A stretch of 62,690 nucleotides of DNA, taken from contig NZ_JH621268.1 in the NCBI RefSeq assembly GCF_000255455.1, forward strand, positions 1-62,690, read 5' to 3'. The translations under genes were made by a program, and so were the position numbers. Source of the stretch: Aquimarina agarilytica ZC1 (GTDB taxonomy: Bacteria; Bacteroidota; Bacteroidia; Flavobacteriales; Flavobacteriaceae). Positions 8,274 to 17,881 of the stretch are shown here, piece by piece (the first letter of the stretch is position 1; every line of letters begins with the position of its first letter). The notes under the pieces are model-generated. The model did not search any database, was not told the origin of the DNA, and saw nothing but the letters and a program-made list of their open reading frames with translations.

Positions 8274-8341
8274 TTACATTTTTCAAAATGTAACTAATTT
8301 AAAATAAAATGCAAAGCATGAGTAATTTAGCTCATGCTTTG
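8272..8341 (+). terminator. Double hairpin terminator after tpiA
   Basis: Two successive hairpins. The first (8272-8295) pairs AGTTACATTTT with AAAATGTAACT and overlaps the tpiA stop codon. The second (8312-8341) pairs CAAAGCATGAG with CTCATGCTTTG around an 8-base loop. The second is followed by only a short T-rich stretch. The remaining 180 bp before prmA contain no recognisable promoter box. Confidence 0.7.
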
Positions 8342-8525
8342 TTCGTTATACTACTTATAAATGTTACATTAGTACTTAAGTATTTTAAGGAAAGTGGATA
8401 CATTTAACTTGGATTATACATTAAAACTGTGTTAGATGTCTTTGATATATATTACTATTAGTAGTAACTCTCTGACTAAATAGAGTTTTAACTATATAAT
8501 CCGCTTTAATAAAACAAATAAATAA

Positions 8526-9365
8526 ATGTCGACCCCAATTTATAAAGGATACAATTTTACCATTTCACCCCTGCAACCAGCTACAGAAATATTAATAGCG
8601 GAGTTAGGAGCAGTTGGTTTTGAAAGTTTTGTAGAAACCGAAACAGGTGTAAATGCTTACATACAAGAAAAGGACTGGAATCCTACTATTTTAGAGGACA
8701 TTTATGTATTAGGTTCCGATGAATTTAGCATAAGTTATGTGCAAGAGGAAATTGAGCAGGTGAATTGGAATGAGGAATGGGAAAAGAATTTTGAACCTAT
8801 TTTGGTAGATGAAAAGTGTAGTGTTCGTGCGCCTTTTCATGAAAAAAAGGAAGTGGAGTTTGACATTGTAATTGAGCCTAAAATGTCATTTGGTACGGGG
8901 CATCATGAAACGACACATATGATGATTCAACATTTGTTGACATTAGATATTAAAGGGAAGAAAGCCTTAGATATGGGGTGCGGAACTGGAGTTTTAGCCA
9001 TTTTAGCAGAAATGCGAGGCGCACAACCTATTGATGCTATAGATATTGATAATTGGTGTTATTTGAATACTTTAGAAAATGTTGAGCGAAATAATTGCAC
9101 GTATATTACGACATATGAAGGAGATGTAAGTTTGTTGGAAGGGAAAAACTATGAATTGATTATAGCTAACATAAACAGGAATATTTTATTAAATGATATG
9201 TCTAGCTATGCCAAAAGTTTAACCAAAGGGGGAGATTTATTATTGAGTGGTTTTTATGAAGAAGATTTTGAAAAAATTAACACTGCCAGTGCTAGTTTCG
9301 GTTTAGTTTTTGATAAAAAGATTATACGAAATAACTGGGTTGCAGCGCATTTCAAAAAAAAATAA
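8526..9365 (+). CDS. prmA: Ribosomal protein L11 methyltransferase
   Basis: An S-adenosylmethionine-dependent methyltransferase that trimethylates ribosomal protein L11. The 279-residue product has an N-terminal L11-recognition domain (about residues 1-95) and a C-terminal Rossmann methyltransferase domain. Visible motifs are PKMSFGTGHHETTHMM, the SAM-binding ALDMGCGTGVLAILAEMRGA, AIDIDNWCYLNTLEN, and the motif IV segment LIIANINRNILL. This order is diagnostic of PrmA. clpS starts 22 bp later, so the two form an operon. Confidence 0.95.
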   Translation: MSTPIYKGYNFTISPLQPATEILIAELGAVGFESFVETETGVNAYIQEKDWNPTILEDIYVLGSDEFSISYVQEEIEQVNWNEEWEKNFEPILVDEKCSVRAPFHEKKEVEFDIVIEPKMSFGTGHHETTHMMIQHLLTLDIKGKKALDMGCGTGVLAILAEMRGAQPIDAIDIDNWCYLNTLENVERNNCTYITTYEGDVSLLEGKNYELIIANINRNILLNDMSSYAKSLTKGGDLLLSGFYEEDFEKINTASASFGLVFDKKIIRNNWVAAHFKKK

Positions 9366-9387
9366 TATAACTAAAAAATTGTGGATT

Positions 9388-9669
9388 ATGACTTCGGATT
9401 ACGATATTGAAATTTTAGAACAGGTCGTTGAAGAAACAAAAGAAAAACATTACCATCAGATTGTTTTGTTTAATGATGATGTAAATACATTTGACCATGT
9501 GATAGATACCCTTATTCGGGTGTGTGAACATGAACCTTTACAAGCGGAACAATGTGCTATGTTAGTTCATTATAAAGGGAAATGTGGTGTTAAAACAGGG
9601 GACTATAAGGATTTGGAACCTCGTTGTACTGCATTGTTGGATGCTGGTTTAAGTGCCGAAATACAGTAA
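9388..9669 (+). CDS. clpS: ClpS adaptor for the ClpAP/ClpCP protease
   Basis: A 93-residue adaptor that binds N-degron substrates and delivers them to Clp ATPases. The start at 9388 was chosen because the longer open frame overlaps prmA and its first 26 residues do not fit the family. The core has HYHQIVLFNDDVNTFDHVID, matching the substrate-pocket region with the conserved Asn-Asp-Asp, followed by EPLQAEQCAMLVHYKGKCGV and DLEPRCTALLDAGLSAEI. The N-terminal tail is short and acidic. Confidence 0.93.
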   Translation: MTSDYDIEILEQVVEETKEKHYHQIVLFNDDVNTFDHVIDTLIRVCEHEPLQAEQCAMLVHYKGKCGVKTGDYKDLEPRCTALLDAGLSAEIQ

Positions 9670-9693
9670 GCGTACTTTTTTTGTTTTTGTTGA

Positions 9694-9722
9694 AAATTAA
9701 AAAGCCCCCCGCTTTTTAATTT
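9694..9722. terminator. Bidirectional terminator between clpS and the amylase operon
   Basis: AAATTAAAAAGC (9694-9705) and GCTTTTTAATTT (9711-9722) form a perfect 12-bp stem around a CCCCC loop. A/T runs on both sides let it end transcripts from both convergent units. Confidence 0.85.
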
Positions 9723-9777
9723 AAAATGTATTTATAAGTAAGTATCTTCTATTTTTAACATTAATTTTTTTATCTCC

Positions 9778-11160
9778 TTACCGAATCAGGATTTTATATT
9801 CCCAAGGGAGAAATTTTATTGTTTCTGTTGTGTTGAAATCTTCGGTAGTATTTGTTAGATAGTTTATGTATTTTCCAGAAAAGCCAACTTTAAATGAAAT
9901 AGGTTCCTTCGAAAAATTTGCCATATAAATTAATTCAGTAGCTTCTTTCTTTCTTGCGAAAGCAAAAACAGTAGCGTCTTTTGAGGTGATGATTTTTGTA
10001 AATGTGGCTTTATTTTTTCCTGTAGTTAAGGCTTTCTGTTCATTCTTAAGTTTCCCTAATTTTTTCAATAAATGCCAAGTGTTTCCTTTGGTTTTTGGTA
10101 TCGTATCTTTTTCAAAAAAACGCAAGCGCTTGTTCATTCCATATTCCTGCCCACTATAAATTAATGGCATACCGGGTAAACAATAGGTTAAAGCTGTCAT
10201 GGCTTCCCAAGCAGCTCCCATACGTTCTTTTACTGTGCCATTCCAGGAGTTTTCATCATGATTGGTTACAAAGTTCATAATAATAGCTTCTTTTTGAAAC
10301 AAACTATCTATGGTTTTTAAATGTAAAGTGAGTTCTTTTGCATCACTTTTTTGTTGGGCTATAGCATTCATTTTGTGATGCGTATCCCAACCATAAATCA
10401 TATCAAAACCATGGTTCAAAAGTTCGGCGGCGCCATCTTCGGCTAGCATAAAAATAGGCTTCACTTGCCTAAGTTCGGCAATGGTTGATTTCCAAAAATC
10501 GGCAGGGACCATACCTGCAACATCACAACGAAATCCATCAATATTTTCGTTTTTTAGCCAGTGGAGCATGGCATTCTTCATTTCCAAACGCAGTTGTTTA
10601 TTAGTGTAGTTAAGGTCGGCAACATCGGTCCAATCGGTATCTAAGGTATGGGTAATAGCCCCTTGAGCATCTTTGGTGTAATATTCGGGATGTGTGCTTA
10701 CCCAATGATGATCCCAACCCGTATGATTTGCTACCCAATCCAAAATAACATACATATCATTGTCATGTGCCGTTTGAATAAGTTGTTTAAAATCCTTTAG
10801 GGTACCAAATTCAGGATTGATTTTGGTATAGTCGGAAACCGCATAATAGCTTCCTAAACTTCCTTTACTTTTAGTGGTTGAAATAGGAAAAACAGGCATG
10901 AGCCAAATGATTTTAACGCCTAATTGTTTTAATTGCGGGATATCCTTTGTGAATGCTTCAAAGGTACCTTCGGGAGAATATTGTCGAATATTAGCCTCGT
11001 AAATCACTGCTGATGCAATATCGGAATTAGTAATAGGAGGCTGTTGTTTTATTAGAGTGGTATTGTTTAGCGTATTTATATTGGAAGTGGAAGTACTTTT
11101 TTGTTTGCAAGCAACGCAAAATATAAGTACAGTGATTATGAATAGACTTATTTTTTTCAT
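9778..11160 (-). CDS. GH13 alpha-amylase family lipoprotein
   Basis: A 460-residue glycoside hydrolase. MKKISLFIITVLIFCVAC is a lipoprotein signal with Cys 18, and a linker rich in Thr, Ser and Asn leads to the catalytic barrel at about residue 45. Conserved GH13 regions are DWVANHTGWDHHW, IDGFRCDVAG (nucleophile D213), FMLAEDGA (acid/base E241) and FVTNHDENSW (D302). A small C-terminal beta domain (about residues 380-460) ends the protein. It is the last gene of the minus-strand maltodextrin operon, 7 bp after the preceding amylase gene. It probably trims maltodextrins at the periplasmic or outer-membrane face. Exact specificity (alpha-amylase or cyclomaltodextrinase-like) is undecided. Confidence 0.9.
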   Translation of the reverse strand: MKKISLFIITVLIFCVACKQKSTSTSNINTLNNTTLIKQQPPITNSDIASAVIYEANIRQYSPEGTFEAFTKDIPQLKQLGVKIIWLMPVFPISTTKSKGSLGSYYAVSDYTKINPEFGTLKDFKQLIQTAHDNDMYVILDWVANHTGWDHHWVSTHPEYYTKDAQGAITHTLDTDWTDVADLNYTNKQLRLEMKNAMLHWLKNENIDGFRCDVAGMVPADFWKSTIAELRQVKPIFMLAEDGAAELLNHGFDMIYGWDTHHKMNAIAQQKSDAKELTLHLKTIDSLFQKEAIIMNFVTNHDENSWNGTVKERMGAAWEAMTALTYCLPGMPLIYSGQEYGMNKRLRFFEKDTIPKTKGNTWHLLKKLGKLKNEQKALTTGKNKATFTKIITSKDATVFAFARKKEATELIYMANFSKEPISFKVGFSGKYINYLTNTTEDFNTTETIKFLPWEYKILIR

Positions 11161-11167
11161 GGTTCAA

Positions 11168-12823
11168 TTATTTTTTTTCTTCTAACAGCAGGATGTCAAA
11201 AGGAGTAGTAATGGAAATCATTTTATTTAACACAGTAGTTTCAACACCCGAATACGTATCGATCAGTTTGGTCCCTTTTGGAAAGAGTGCCCCTAGTGGA
11301 ATATTTTTTTCTCCTTTGGGAACATCCAGAGCTACTATTACGCGATCCTTAAAATTAGTTATGGAAAAAGTACGCTGAAAAACATAGGGCCGTTCGGCAA
11401 TCATTTGATGCATTCCTGCTCCTATAGCTGGATGGTTTTTACGAAATTGCCCTAATTTTTGCCAGTGATTTAAAATTTCCTGAGTTTTTGAATCGGTTTC
11501 AATTTGTTCCCAATTCATAAATGAGCGTAGTGTAGCGTCACCAACAGTACCGGAAATATCCAGATTTCGGGCCGATTCATCTCCATAATATACTTGCGCC
11601 GTTCCGGGACAAAGCAATAATCGATTTGCCGTTTCAAAGGGCTTTTTTCTGGACTTATCAAAAGGATGTGCATCATCATGCGAGGTCATATAATTTAATA
11701 GTCCAACTCCTTTGTATTCATTATTTAGTAGGTTGGCATATTTAAAAAATAAGTTTTCGTAAGTGCTCGTGCGACTATTTTTTACATCAAAATTAATTAG
11801 GCTATTAAAGCCGTAGTTGTAATAATTCACCTTTTTGTCGCCGTAATTATAAGATACTTCCTTTGAAGCATTGTAATGGTAGACTTCACCAACTAAATAA
11901 AAGGGGGTGTTATCCAACACCTTGTCTGGATGATTTGTTTTCCAGGTATCAAAAGCGGTTTGGCAAACGGCTTTAAATTCTTTCCAAACATAAGGTTCGG
12001 TATGCTTTACGGTGTCACACCGATAGCCATCAATTCCAAAATCTGTAATATAGTCAGATAACCATTTCATAATGTAAAAGCGAGGAGCTCTAGGATAACC
12101 TGTTTTTTTAAAAAAAGTATCTAATTCTGCTGTTTCTTGTTCAAAACGGCCTTCTTTTTTCCATTTTTGAGCTAAAAATAAGGGGATTTCGACATTGTGA
12201 TTTATTTCAGTTTTTATATCAGGCAGGTTGGTTACTAAAGCACAATTCACATTGGTATCATAATCTTTAAACTGACATGTAGGGGTTTCCCGTACCCATT
12301 CGGTAGGCCAAACTGCATCTTTTTTTGTTACGGGACCGGTATGATTTATTACGGCATCCAATACTATTCGAATCCCATTTTTATGGGCAGTTTCAACTAA
12401 AATTTTCAAATCCTCTTTTGTTCCAAAATTAGGATCCAAAGCAGTCCAATCCTTAGTCCAATACCCATGAAATCCATAAGTTAACCCGGTACCTTCATCC
12501 ACACCACCATGAATTTGCTCTACAATAGGAGTCATCCAAATGGCATTGATTCCTAATTTTGTAAAATAGCCTTCATTTATTTTTTGAGTAATTCCTTTTA
12601 AATCACCTCCTTTAAAACCACGTAAAACGGCCGTTTCTTTTGTGCGATCAAAGTTGATATCATTTGTTTTATCCCCATTATTAAAACGATCAGTCAACAA
12701 AAAGTACAAGTTTGCAGCTCCCCAAATAAAAGGAGTCTCGGTTTTTGGAGTAGCCACTTTGGTATTTTTAGCACAGCTAAAGCATAGTAAAGTGCAGAGT
12801 ATGTATGTGGTGAATGATTTCAT
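11168..12823 (-). CDS. GH13 alpha-amylase lipoprotein
   Basis: A 551-residue amylase with a lipoprotein signal, MKSFTTYILCTLLCFSC (Cys 17). The barrel begins with LYFLLTDRFNNGDKTND, the Ca-binding start typical of amylases of this size. It contains VLDAVINHTG, GIDGYRCDTVKH (nucleophile D270), YLVGEVYHY (acid/base E313) and YMTSHDDAHPF (D383). An insert at about residues 165-245 holds several Cys (CQFKDYDTNVNC), which may form a disulfide. It lies 5 bp after the GH31 gene and 7 bp before the next GH13 gene, so all three are one transcription unit. Being a lipoprotein, it likely acts on oligosaccharides brought in by SusCD. Confidence 0.9.
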   Translation of the reverse strand: MKSFTTYILCTLLCFSCAKNTKVATPKTETPFIWGAANLYFLLTDRFNNGDKTNDINFDRTKETAVLRGFKGGDLKGITQKINEGYFTKLGINAIWMTPIVEQIHGGVDEGTGLTYGFHGYWTKDWTALDPNFGTKEDLKILVETAHKNGIRIVLDAVINHTGPVTKKDAVWPTEWVRETPTCQFKDYDTNVNCALVTNLPDIKTEINHNVEIPLFLAQKWKKEGRFEQETAELDTFFKKTGYPRAPRFYIMKWLSDYITDFGIDGYRCDTVKHTEPYVWKEFKAVCQTAFDTWKTNHPDKVLDNTPFYLVGEVYHYNASKEVSYNYGDKKVNYYNYGFNSLINFDVKNSRTSTYENLFFKYANLLNNEYKGVGLLNYMTSHDDAHPFDKSRKKPFETANRLLLCPGTAQVYYGDESARNLDISGTVGDATLRSFMNWEQIETDSKTQEILNHWQKLGQFRKNHPAIGAGMHQMIAERPYVFQRTFSITNFKDRVIVALDVPKGEKNIPLGALFPKGTKLIDTYSGVETTVLNKMISITTPFDILLLEEKK

Positions 12824-12828
12824 AGGGA

Positions 12829-15222
12829 TTAAAATTTAATAGTAAGCCTTTTTTGAGTTTCGTTTTTTTGTATGGAAAAATTGATAGTGAGTACTTGTGT
12901 TTCCTTGGTGTAGTTCATAGGAAGTTTTTTGTTGCCTAAGCGCACTTTTTTTGGGTTATTTACTAAGTTATGAACTATAAGTTCCACTTGCTTTGTAGTT
13001 GATTTAAAATGTACTCCAGTGGTATTCGAAATGTTAATTTTTAAGTTTTTAACCGAATTACGAGATCTAAATTCAAGTAACTCATAGGCTCCCTTTTCAT
13101 AAGCTTCAGGTGTTTTTCCGTCATCATAATATAAATGACCCGAGCTTTCTTGGGTATTGCTATCATAATAATAGTGTAATTTTAAATGCGTATTAGTATA
13201 AGCCTCCGTAGTTTGTATTATTGGACTCATGGGTATAAAAGCACCTCCACGAACAAAAATAGGAATAGCTTCCAAAGTTGTTTTTACCTGTTGACTACTC
13301 CCTCCTTTATAATTATCAGTGCCATAAAAGTTGTACCAATGGGTTCCTTTTGGGAAATAAATTTCTTTTTCGGTCAGGCCAGAAGTTAAAATGGGGGCTA
13401 CTAAAAGATCATTTCCCCATAAATAAGCATCAGAATATTCAAGTAACGTAGCCTTGTTTTGTTCCTTGATAGTATCTTCCAAAATAAGTGGACGCATTAA
13501 AGGCATTCCTGTTTGATTATTTTCAAAAGCCAAGGTGTAATTATAAGGCAATAATTGATAGCGTAATTCAATGGCTTTTTTTGCTAAAGTTTTTGTTTTT
13601 TGGTCATGAAAAACAGGTTCGGGTGCAATATGTTCTTGTGCATGAGGTCTAAAAATAGGCTGAAATACGCCATATTGTAACCAACGTATATACAATTCTG
13701 GATCAAAAGTTTCGCCCCCTGCAAAGCCGCCTAAATCCGAATGCATATAGCCCAAACCTTGCATGCCCATTTGTAATGCAATTTTGGGTTGTGCTTGTAA
13801 GCCTCCCCAGCTTCGGTTGACATCTCCCGACCAAGGTATCATGCCATAACGTTGTGTGCCGGAATAGCCAGCTCGCATTAAAATAAAAGAACGCTGATTT
13901 GAAAATTCTTTCTGATAGCTATTGTAGAGTAATTTTGCCCATTGGTGACCATAAATATTATGTACCTCATCGGCCTTACCAGTTACATGATATAAGTCGG
14001 AAGGATGTACTTCGGGCTCTCCCAAATCACCCCACCAACCAGCTACACCCATTTGGATGTATTTTTTATACGTATCCCAAAACCAAGATTGTGCTTTGGG
14101 CTTAAAAATGTCAATTAATCCGGTGTTTCCAAAATAAAAATCGAAGCTATAGGCTTTGTTTAAGCTATCGGTAGCTAGTATTTTTTTGGTAACAGCTTCC
14201 TTCCATTTTTTTGAAGTACTTAAAATAAAGGGCTCTGTAATTAATACGGTTTTTATATACTGAGATTTTAAATCGGCAATCATTTTTTTTGGTGTTGGGA
14301 AAGAGTCTTTTAAAAATGCTAAATTTCCCATGGTGCCTTTCATTTCTTTTCCAAACCAATAAATATCTAATATCACTGCATCCAAAGGAATGCTATCCTT
14401 TTTAAATTTTTGCACTACCGATTCAACTTCTTGCTGCGAATGATAGCCAAAACGACTGGCAAAATTACCAAATGCCCATCTTGGCGGTAGCGGTTGCCTT
14501 CCAGTAATTGAGGTGTACTCATATAAAAGCTGTTTCCAACTAGTTCCAGCAATTACTTGGTAGGTCTTTCGTCCCCCTATAGTTTCATAGGTGAGTGTGT
14601 TGTTTTGTTTGCTATCCAAATCTAAAAAACCAATAGAAGGATTATCAAAATGAAGCATATATTTTTCCGATGATATCACTAATGGTATGGAGTAATTCAT
14701 TAGTTCGGAATGAGTTTCGTAACCGTAATGTGCTTTGTTGTATAGCTCTAATCGATAGCCTCTGCGATTCATAGGTAAGGCACGTGAGCCACCTCCATAC
14801 AATACTTCATTTGGTTTTAAGTTGAAGTTGATATGTTCCAAACTATCTGTTTTTGAATAGCCTTCCTTTTCTGAAATTAAGCGTTTGTTTTTGTAGTAAT
14901 ACTGGAGTTGAAAAGGTTTTTTAGTAATTAAAAGACGGATTCCCTTAGTGGAAAATGAGATGGTATTTTCGGTTTCCTTAAAAGTTGTTTTCACAAGCAC
15001 TTTAGGAGGTATCACCGTGTGCGAAGTCGGATTCCAAACTTCTCCAGCAGGGATAAAATTAGTTTCAATAATTTGTTCGGACAAGGCTTTTATTTGGTAA
15101 ACACCATCCGTTGTATACACTTTGAGTATTTCGTTATTCAACTCACTTTTTGTGTAGCTCTTTTGGCTTTGCGCCGAAAGTAGGTAGCTAAAAAGAAGAA
15201 GGATGAGATGAATGGTTTTCAT
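12829..15222 (-). CDS. GH31 alpha-glucosidase, exported
   Basis: A 797-residue exo-acting glycosidase with a signal peptide (MKTIHLILLLFSYLLSAQSQ). It has an N-terminal beta-sandwich domain (about 25-235), the GH31 barrel (about 240-590) and C-terminal beta domains. The catalytic nucleophile is D399 in GWWGDLGEPE and the acid/base is D467 in PWSGDVNRSWGG. Substrate-pocket motifs LDIYWFG and FRPHAQE are also visible. It takes the place that GH97 SusB holds in the Bacteroides Sus system, releasing glucose from maltodextrins in the periplasm. A 205-bp gap with a hairpin separates it from the GH65 gene, so it may have its own promoter or be expressed at a different level. Confidence 0.93.
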   Translation of the reverse strand: MKTIHLILLLFSYLLSAQSQKSYTKSELNNEILKVYTTDGVYQIKALSEQIIETNFIPAGEVWNPTSHTVIPPKVLVKTTFKETENTISFSTKGIRLLITKKPFQLQYYYKNKRLISEKEGYSKTDSLEHINFNLKPNEVLYGGGSRALPMNRRGYRLELYNKAHYGYETHSELMNYSIPLVISSEKYMLHFDNPSIGFLDLDSKQNNTLTYETIGGRKTYQVIAGTSWKQLLYEYTSITGRQPLPPRWAFGNFASRFGYHSQQEVESVVQKFKKDSIPLDAVILDIYWFGKEMKGTMGNLAFLKDSFPTPKKMIADLKSQYIKTVLITEPFILSTSKKWKEAVTKKILATDSLNKAYSFDFYFGNTGLIDIFKPKAQSWFWDTYKKYIQMGVAGWWGDLGEPEVHPSDLYHVTGKADEVHNIYGHQWAKLLYNSYQKEFSNQRSFILMRAGYSGTQRYGMIPWSGDVNRSWGGLQAQPKIALQMGMQGLGYMHSDLGGFAGGETFDPELYIRWLQYGVFQPIFRPHAQEHIAPEPVFHDQKTKTLAKKAIELRYQLLPYNYTLAFENNQTGMPLMRPLILEDTIKEQNKATLLEYSDAYLWGNDLLVAPILTSGLTEKEIYFPKGTHWYNFYGTDNYKGGSSQQVKTTLEAIPIFVRGGAFIPMSPIIQTTEAYTNTHLKLHYYYDSNTQESSGHLYYDDGKTPEAYEKGAYELLEFRSRNSVKNLKINISNTTGVHFKSTTKQVELIVHNLVNNPKKVRLGNKKLPMNYTKETQVLTINFSIQKNETQKRLTIKF

Positions 15223-15370
15223 TGGTTATTAAAGTTGTATTTGTTCGAGTGTTTTACGTAGCGATAGCCAAGTAAAAGGTATCTAGAACTGTTTGTTTAC
15301 GAGTTTTTTTTGCAGTACTAATAAAGTAACCTATCTATAAAAAAAATGCACTAAAATTCACTTCAAAAAA

Positions 15371-15408
15371 CCCATGAGACTCCTTTGTAAGGGAAGAAAC
15401 CCCATGGG
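15371..15408 (-). terminator. Hairpin with T-run between the GH65 and GH31 genes
   Basis: Minus-strand CCCATG and CATGGG form a stem with a few further wobble pairs and a loop of about 26 bases, followed by TTTTTTG. It may attenuate transcription inside the operon. A run of ACTAAACTA words lies upstream of it. No promoter box was recognised in the gap 15223-15427. Confidence 0.4.
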
Positions 15409-15427
15409 AATAACTAAACTAACTAAA

Positions 15428-17746
15428 CTAAGTCAAACTATGATGACTTATGGGAGTAGTGGAGGAAACTAAAACTTCGCGATTGTTTACAAAAAGTTTT
15501 AATTCTTTGTTTCCTTCTATTGAAAAAGTAACATTTTCATGCGAAACCGTTACTTTTAGTAGCTGATTTCTAAAATTAATTTTAAAGGAATAGCGTTTCC
15601 ATTGTTTGGGGATTTTGGGTTCAAAATACAAGGCGCCATTTTTAACACGCATGCCTCCAAAACCTTCTACAATACTCATCCATGTACCTGCCATGCTGGT
15701 AATATGGCAGCCCTCTTCCACCTCTTTGTTGTAATCATCTAAATCCAAGCGTGAGGTTTGTAAGTAAAATTCATAGGCTTGATCCATACGGTTTAATTTA
15801 GAAGCAATAATACTATGCACACAAGGCGATAAGGAGGATTCATGAACGGTTAAAGGTTCGTAAAAATCAAAATGCTTTTCTAATTCTTGTTGACTATAAT
15901 GATCTTCGAACAAGTACATGCCTTGCAATACATCGGCTTGTTTGATATACGGAGATCGTAAAATACGATCCCAACTCCATTTTTGGTTTATGGGTCTCTC
16001 GGTAGTAGTAAGCTTGTCTACAGTAATTAATTCTTTATCTAAAAAACCATCCTGTTGTAAATAAACCTCATGTAATTCAGAATAGGGGAAGTACATTTTT
16101 TGAGCTACTTCATTCCATTGATTTAATTCTTCGTAACTTAAATGGGTTGCTGCCCAAATACGTGAAAATTGATCGGGGTACGAAGTTTTAATTTTATGAA
16201 TATTTTCCAAACAATATTCAATACACCATTTGGCTAAATAATTAGTGTAATAGTTATTATTAATATTATTTTCATATTCATTTGGTCCTGTAACTCCAAG
16301 GATTACATACTTGTTTTTTGCTGTAGAAAAGTTGGCGCGTTGTTGCCAAAAACGGGCAATTCCGATCATAACTTCTAAGCCTTTTTCTGGAATATAACTA
16401 AAGTCTCCCGTGTAACGTACATAATTATAAATAGCAAAAACCATAGCGCCATTTCGGTGAATTTCTTCAAAAGTAATTTCCCATTCGTTGTGGCATTCTT
16501 CTCCATTCATGGTTACCATTGGATACAATGCAGCACCATTTTTAAAACCTAATTTTGTGGCATTTTCAATAGCTTTTTCTAGATGATTATAGCGGTAGGT
16601 AAGCAAATTTCGAGCTACTTCTTGGTCTTTGGTTGCCATGTAAAAAGGCAGACAATAGGCCTCGGTGTCCCAATAAGTACTCCCGCCATATTTTTCGCCA
16701 GTAAAGCCTTTTGGACCAATATTTAAGCGCGAATCCGTGCCTAAATAGGTTTGATTTAACTGAAAAATATTAAAACGAATTCCTTGTTGGGCTTTAATAT
16801 CCCCATCAATGGTAATATCGGCCATGTCCCAAATTTTAGCCCAAGCCTGTTTTTGAGTTTCAAGTAATTTATGAAAACCAATGCTGCCGGCTTTTTCCAA
16901 TAGTTGACAACTATAGGCTTCTAGTTCCTTTTTTTCATGATTCGACGAAACCGCGTAACCAGCAAATTTATCAATACTAAAAGGAGTTCCTTTTTCAACT
17001 TCTGCCGTGTATTTTAACCCAATGTAGGTGTCTTTTTGAATCACTTTGGGGAGTATGGAAACCGTTTTGGTATTTAAGCTACATTGATTACGCATACCTG
17101 TACAAACATGAAAATCTGTTTTTAATGTACGCGCGGTTATAGCAGCGGCATCTCCCATGTGCTTTACATTTAATGTTTCCCAAAATTGATCGTCCCAATT
17201 GGTATCCTCATTGGTAATTCCACTGTCGATGTATGGAGTTAATGAAATTAGGGCATCTTCACTTAAGGGCGTAATTTGGTAACGAATAACACCAACTTCG
17301 TCCATTGTTAAGCTTAAAAAGCGTGTAGCTATTACTTTTACAATGGTATGGTTTTGTAATGTTGCTGTAAATGAGCGTTGGTACCATCCTTCGCGCATGT
17401 TTAATTCTCTTTTAAAATCGGATATGGCAATACATTTATTCAAATCCAATAGCACGCCATTAACTTCAACATGAATTCCAATCCAGTTGGGAGCGTTTAA
17501 TACTTTTGCAAAATATTCTGGATAGCCATTTTTCCACCAACCTACACGAGTTTTATCGGGATAATAAACGCCAGCTACATAACTTCCTTGGAAGGTGTCG
17601 CCCGAATAATCCTCTTCAAAATTGGCACGTTGTCCCATAGCACCATTTCCAATGCTAAACAGACTTTCCGATGATTTGACACGGTCTTTATTAAAGCCTT
17701 CTTCAATAATAGACCATTTATTTGGTTGTATATAGTCCTGATTCAT
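15428..17746 (-). CDS. GH65 maltose phosphorylase (or related disaccharide phosphorylase)
   Basis: A 772-residue cytoplasmic enzyme without a signal peptide. It has the N-terminal beta sandwich (about 1-270), a helical linker, the (alpha/alpha)6 barrel and a C-terminal beta domain. The catalytic acid Glu 490 is in GVTGPNEYENNINNNYY, and the barrel motifs KGFTGEKYGGSTYWDTEAY and MNGEECHNEWEITFEEIHRN are present. With phosphate, the enzyme would split maltose into glucose and beta-glucose 1-phosphate. The adjoining beta-phosphoglucomutase gene supports this, since it consumes exactly that product. Kojibiose or trehalose phosphorylase cannot be ruled out from sequence alone, but the amylase context favours maltose. 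Confidence 0.9.
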   Translation of the reverse strand: MNQDYIQPNKWSIIEEGFNKDRVKSSESLFSIGNGAMGQRANFEEDYSGDTFQGSYVAGVYYPDKTRVGWWKNGYPEYFAKVLNAPNWIGIHVEVNGVLLDLNKCIAISDFKRELNMREGWYQRSFTATLQNHTIVKVIATRFLSLTMDEVGVIRYQITPLSEDALISLTPYIDSGITNEDTNWDDQFWETLNVKHMGDAAAITARTLKTDFHVCTGMRNQCSLNTKTVSILPKVIQKDTYIGLKYTAEVEKGTPFSIDKFAGYAVSSNHEKKELEAYSCQLLEKAGSIGFHKLLETQKQAWAKIWDMADITIDGDIKAQQGIRFNIFQLNQTYLGTDSRLNIGPKGFTGEKYGGSTYWDTEAYCLPFYMATKDQEVARNLLTYRYNHLEKAIENATKLGFKNGAALYPMVTMNGEECHNEWEITFEEIHRNGAMVFAIYNYVRYTGDFSYIPEKGLEVMIGIARFWQQRANFSTAKNKYVILGVTGPNEYENNINNNYYTNYLAKWCIEYCLENIHKIKTSYPDQFSRIWAATHLSYEELNQWNEVAQKMYFPYSELHEVYLQQDGFLDKELITVDKLTTTERPINQKWSWDRILRSPYIKQADVLQGMYLFEDHYSQQELEKHFDFYEPLTVHESSLSPCVHSIIASKLNRMDQAYEFYLQTSRLDLDDYNKEVEEGCHITSMAGTWMSIVEGFGGMRVKNGALYFEPKIPKQWKRYSFKINFRNQLLKVTVSHENVTFSIEGNKELKLFVNNREVLVSSTTPISHHSLT

Positions 17747-17881
17747 AATCAGTCATTTTTTTGATTTATCTCTTATGTTATTGTATATACATATAGAGGG
17801 TTACTTAAAATGTGGTTCTCGTATTAAATTCCTTTAAGGAATGTTATGTTAACCAATACATTTTCTTTAATTACACAGGTA

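Noticed and set aside
12642..12839. Open frames on the opposite strand inside the amylase, GH31, susC, porU and pdhC genes.
   Set aside because: They lie wholly within genes with clear domain motifs on the other strand, show no recognisable protein features and lack promoters. They are frame shadows.
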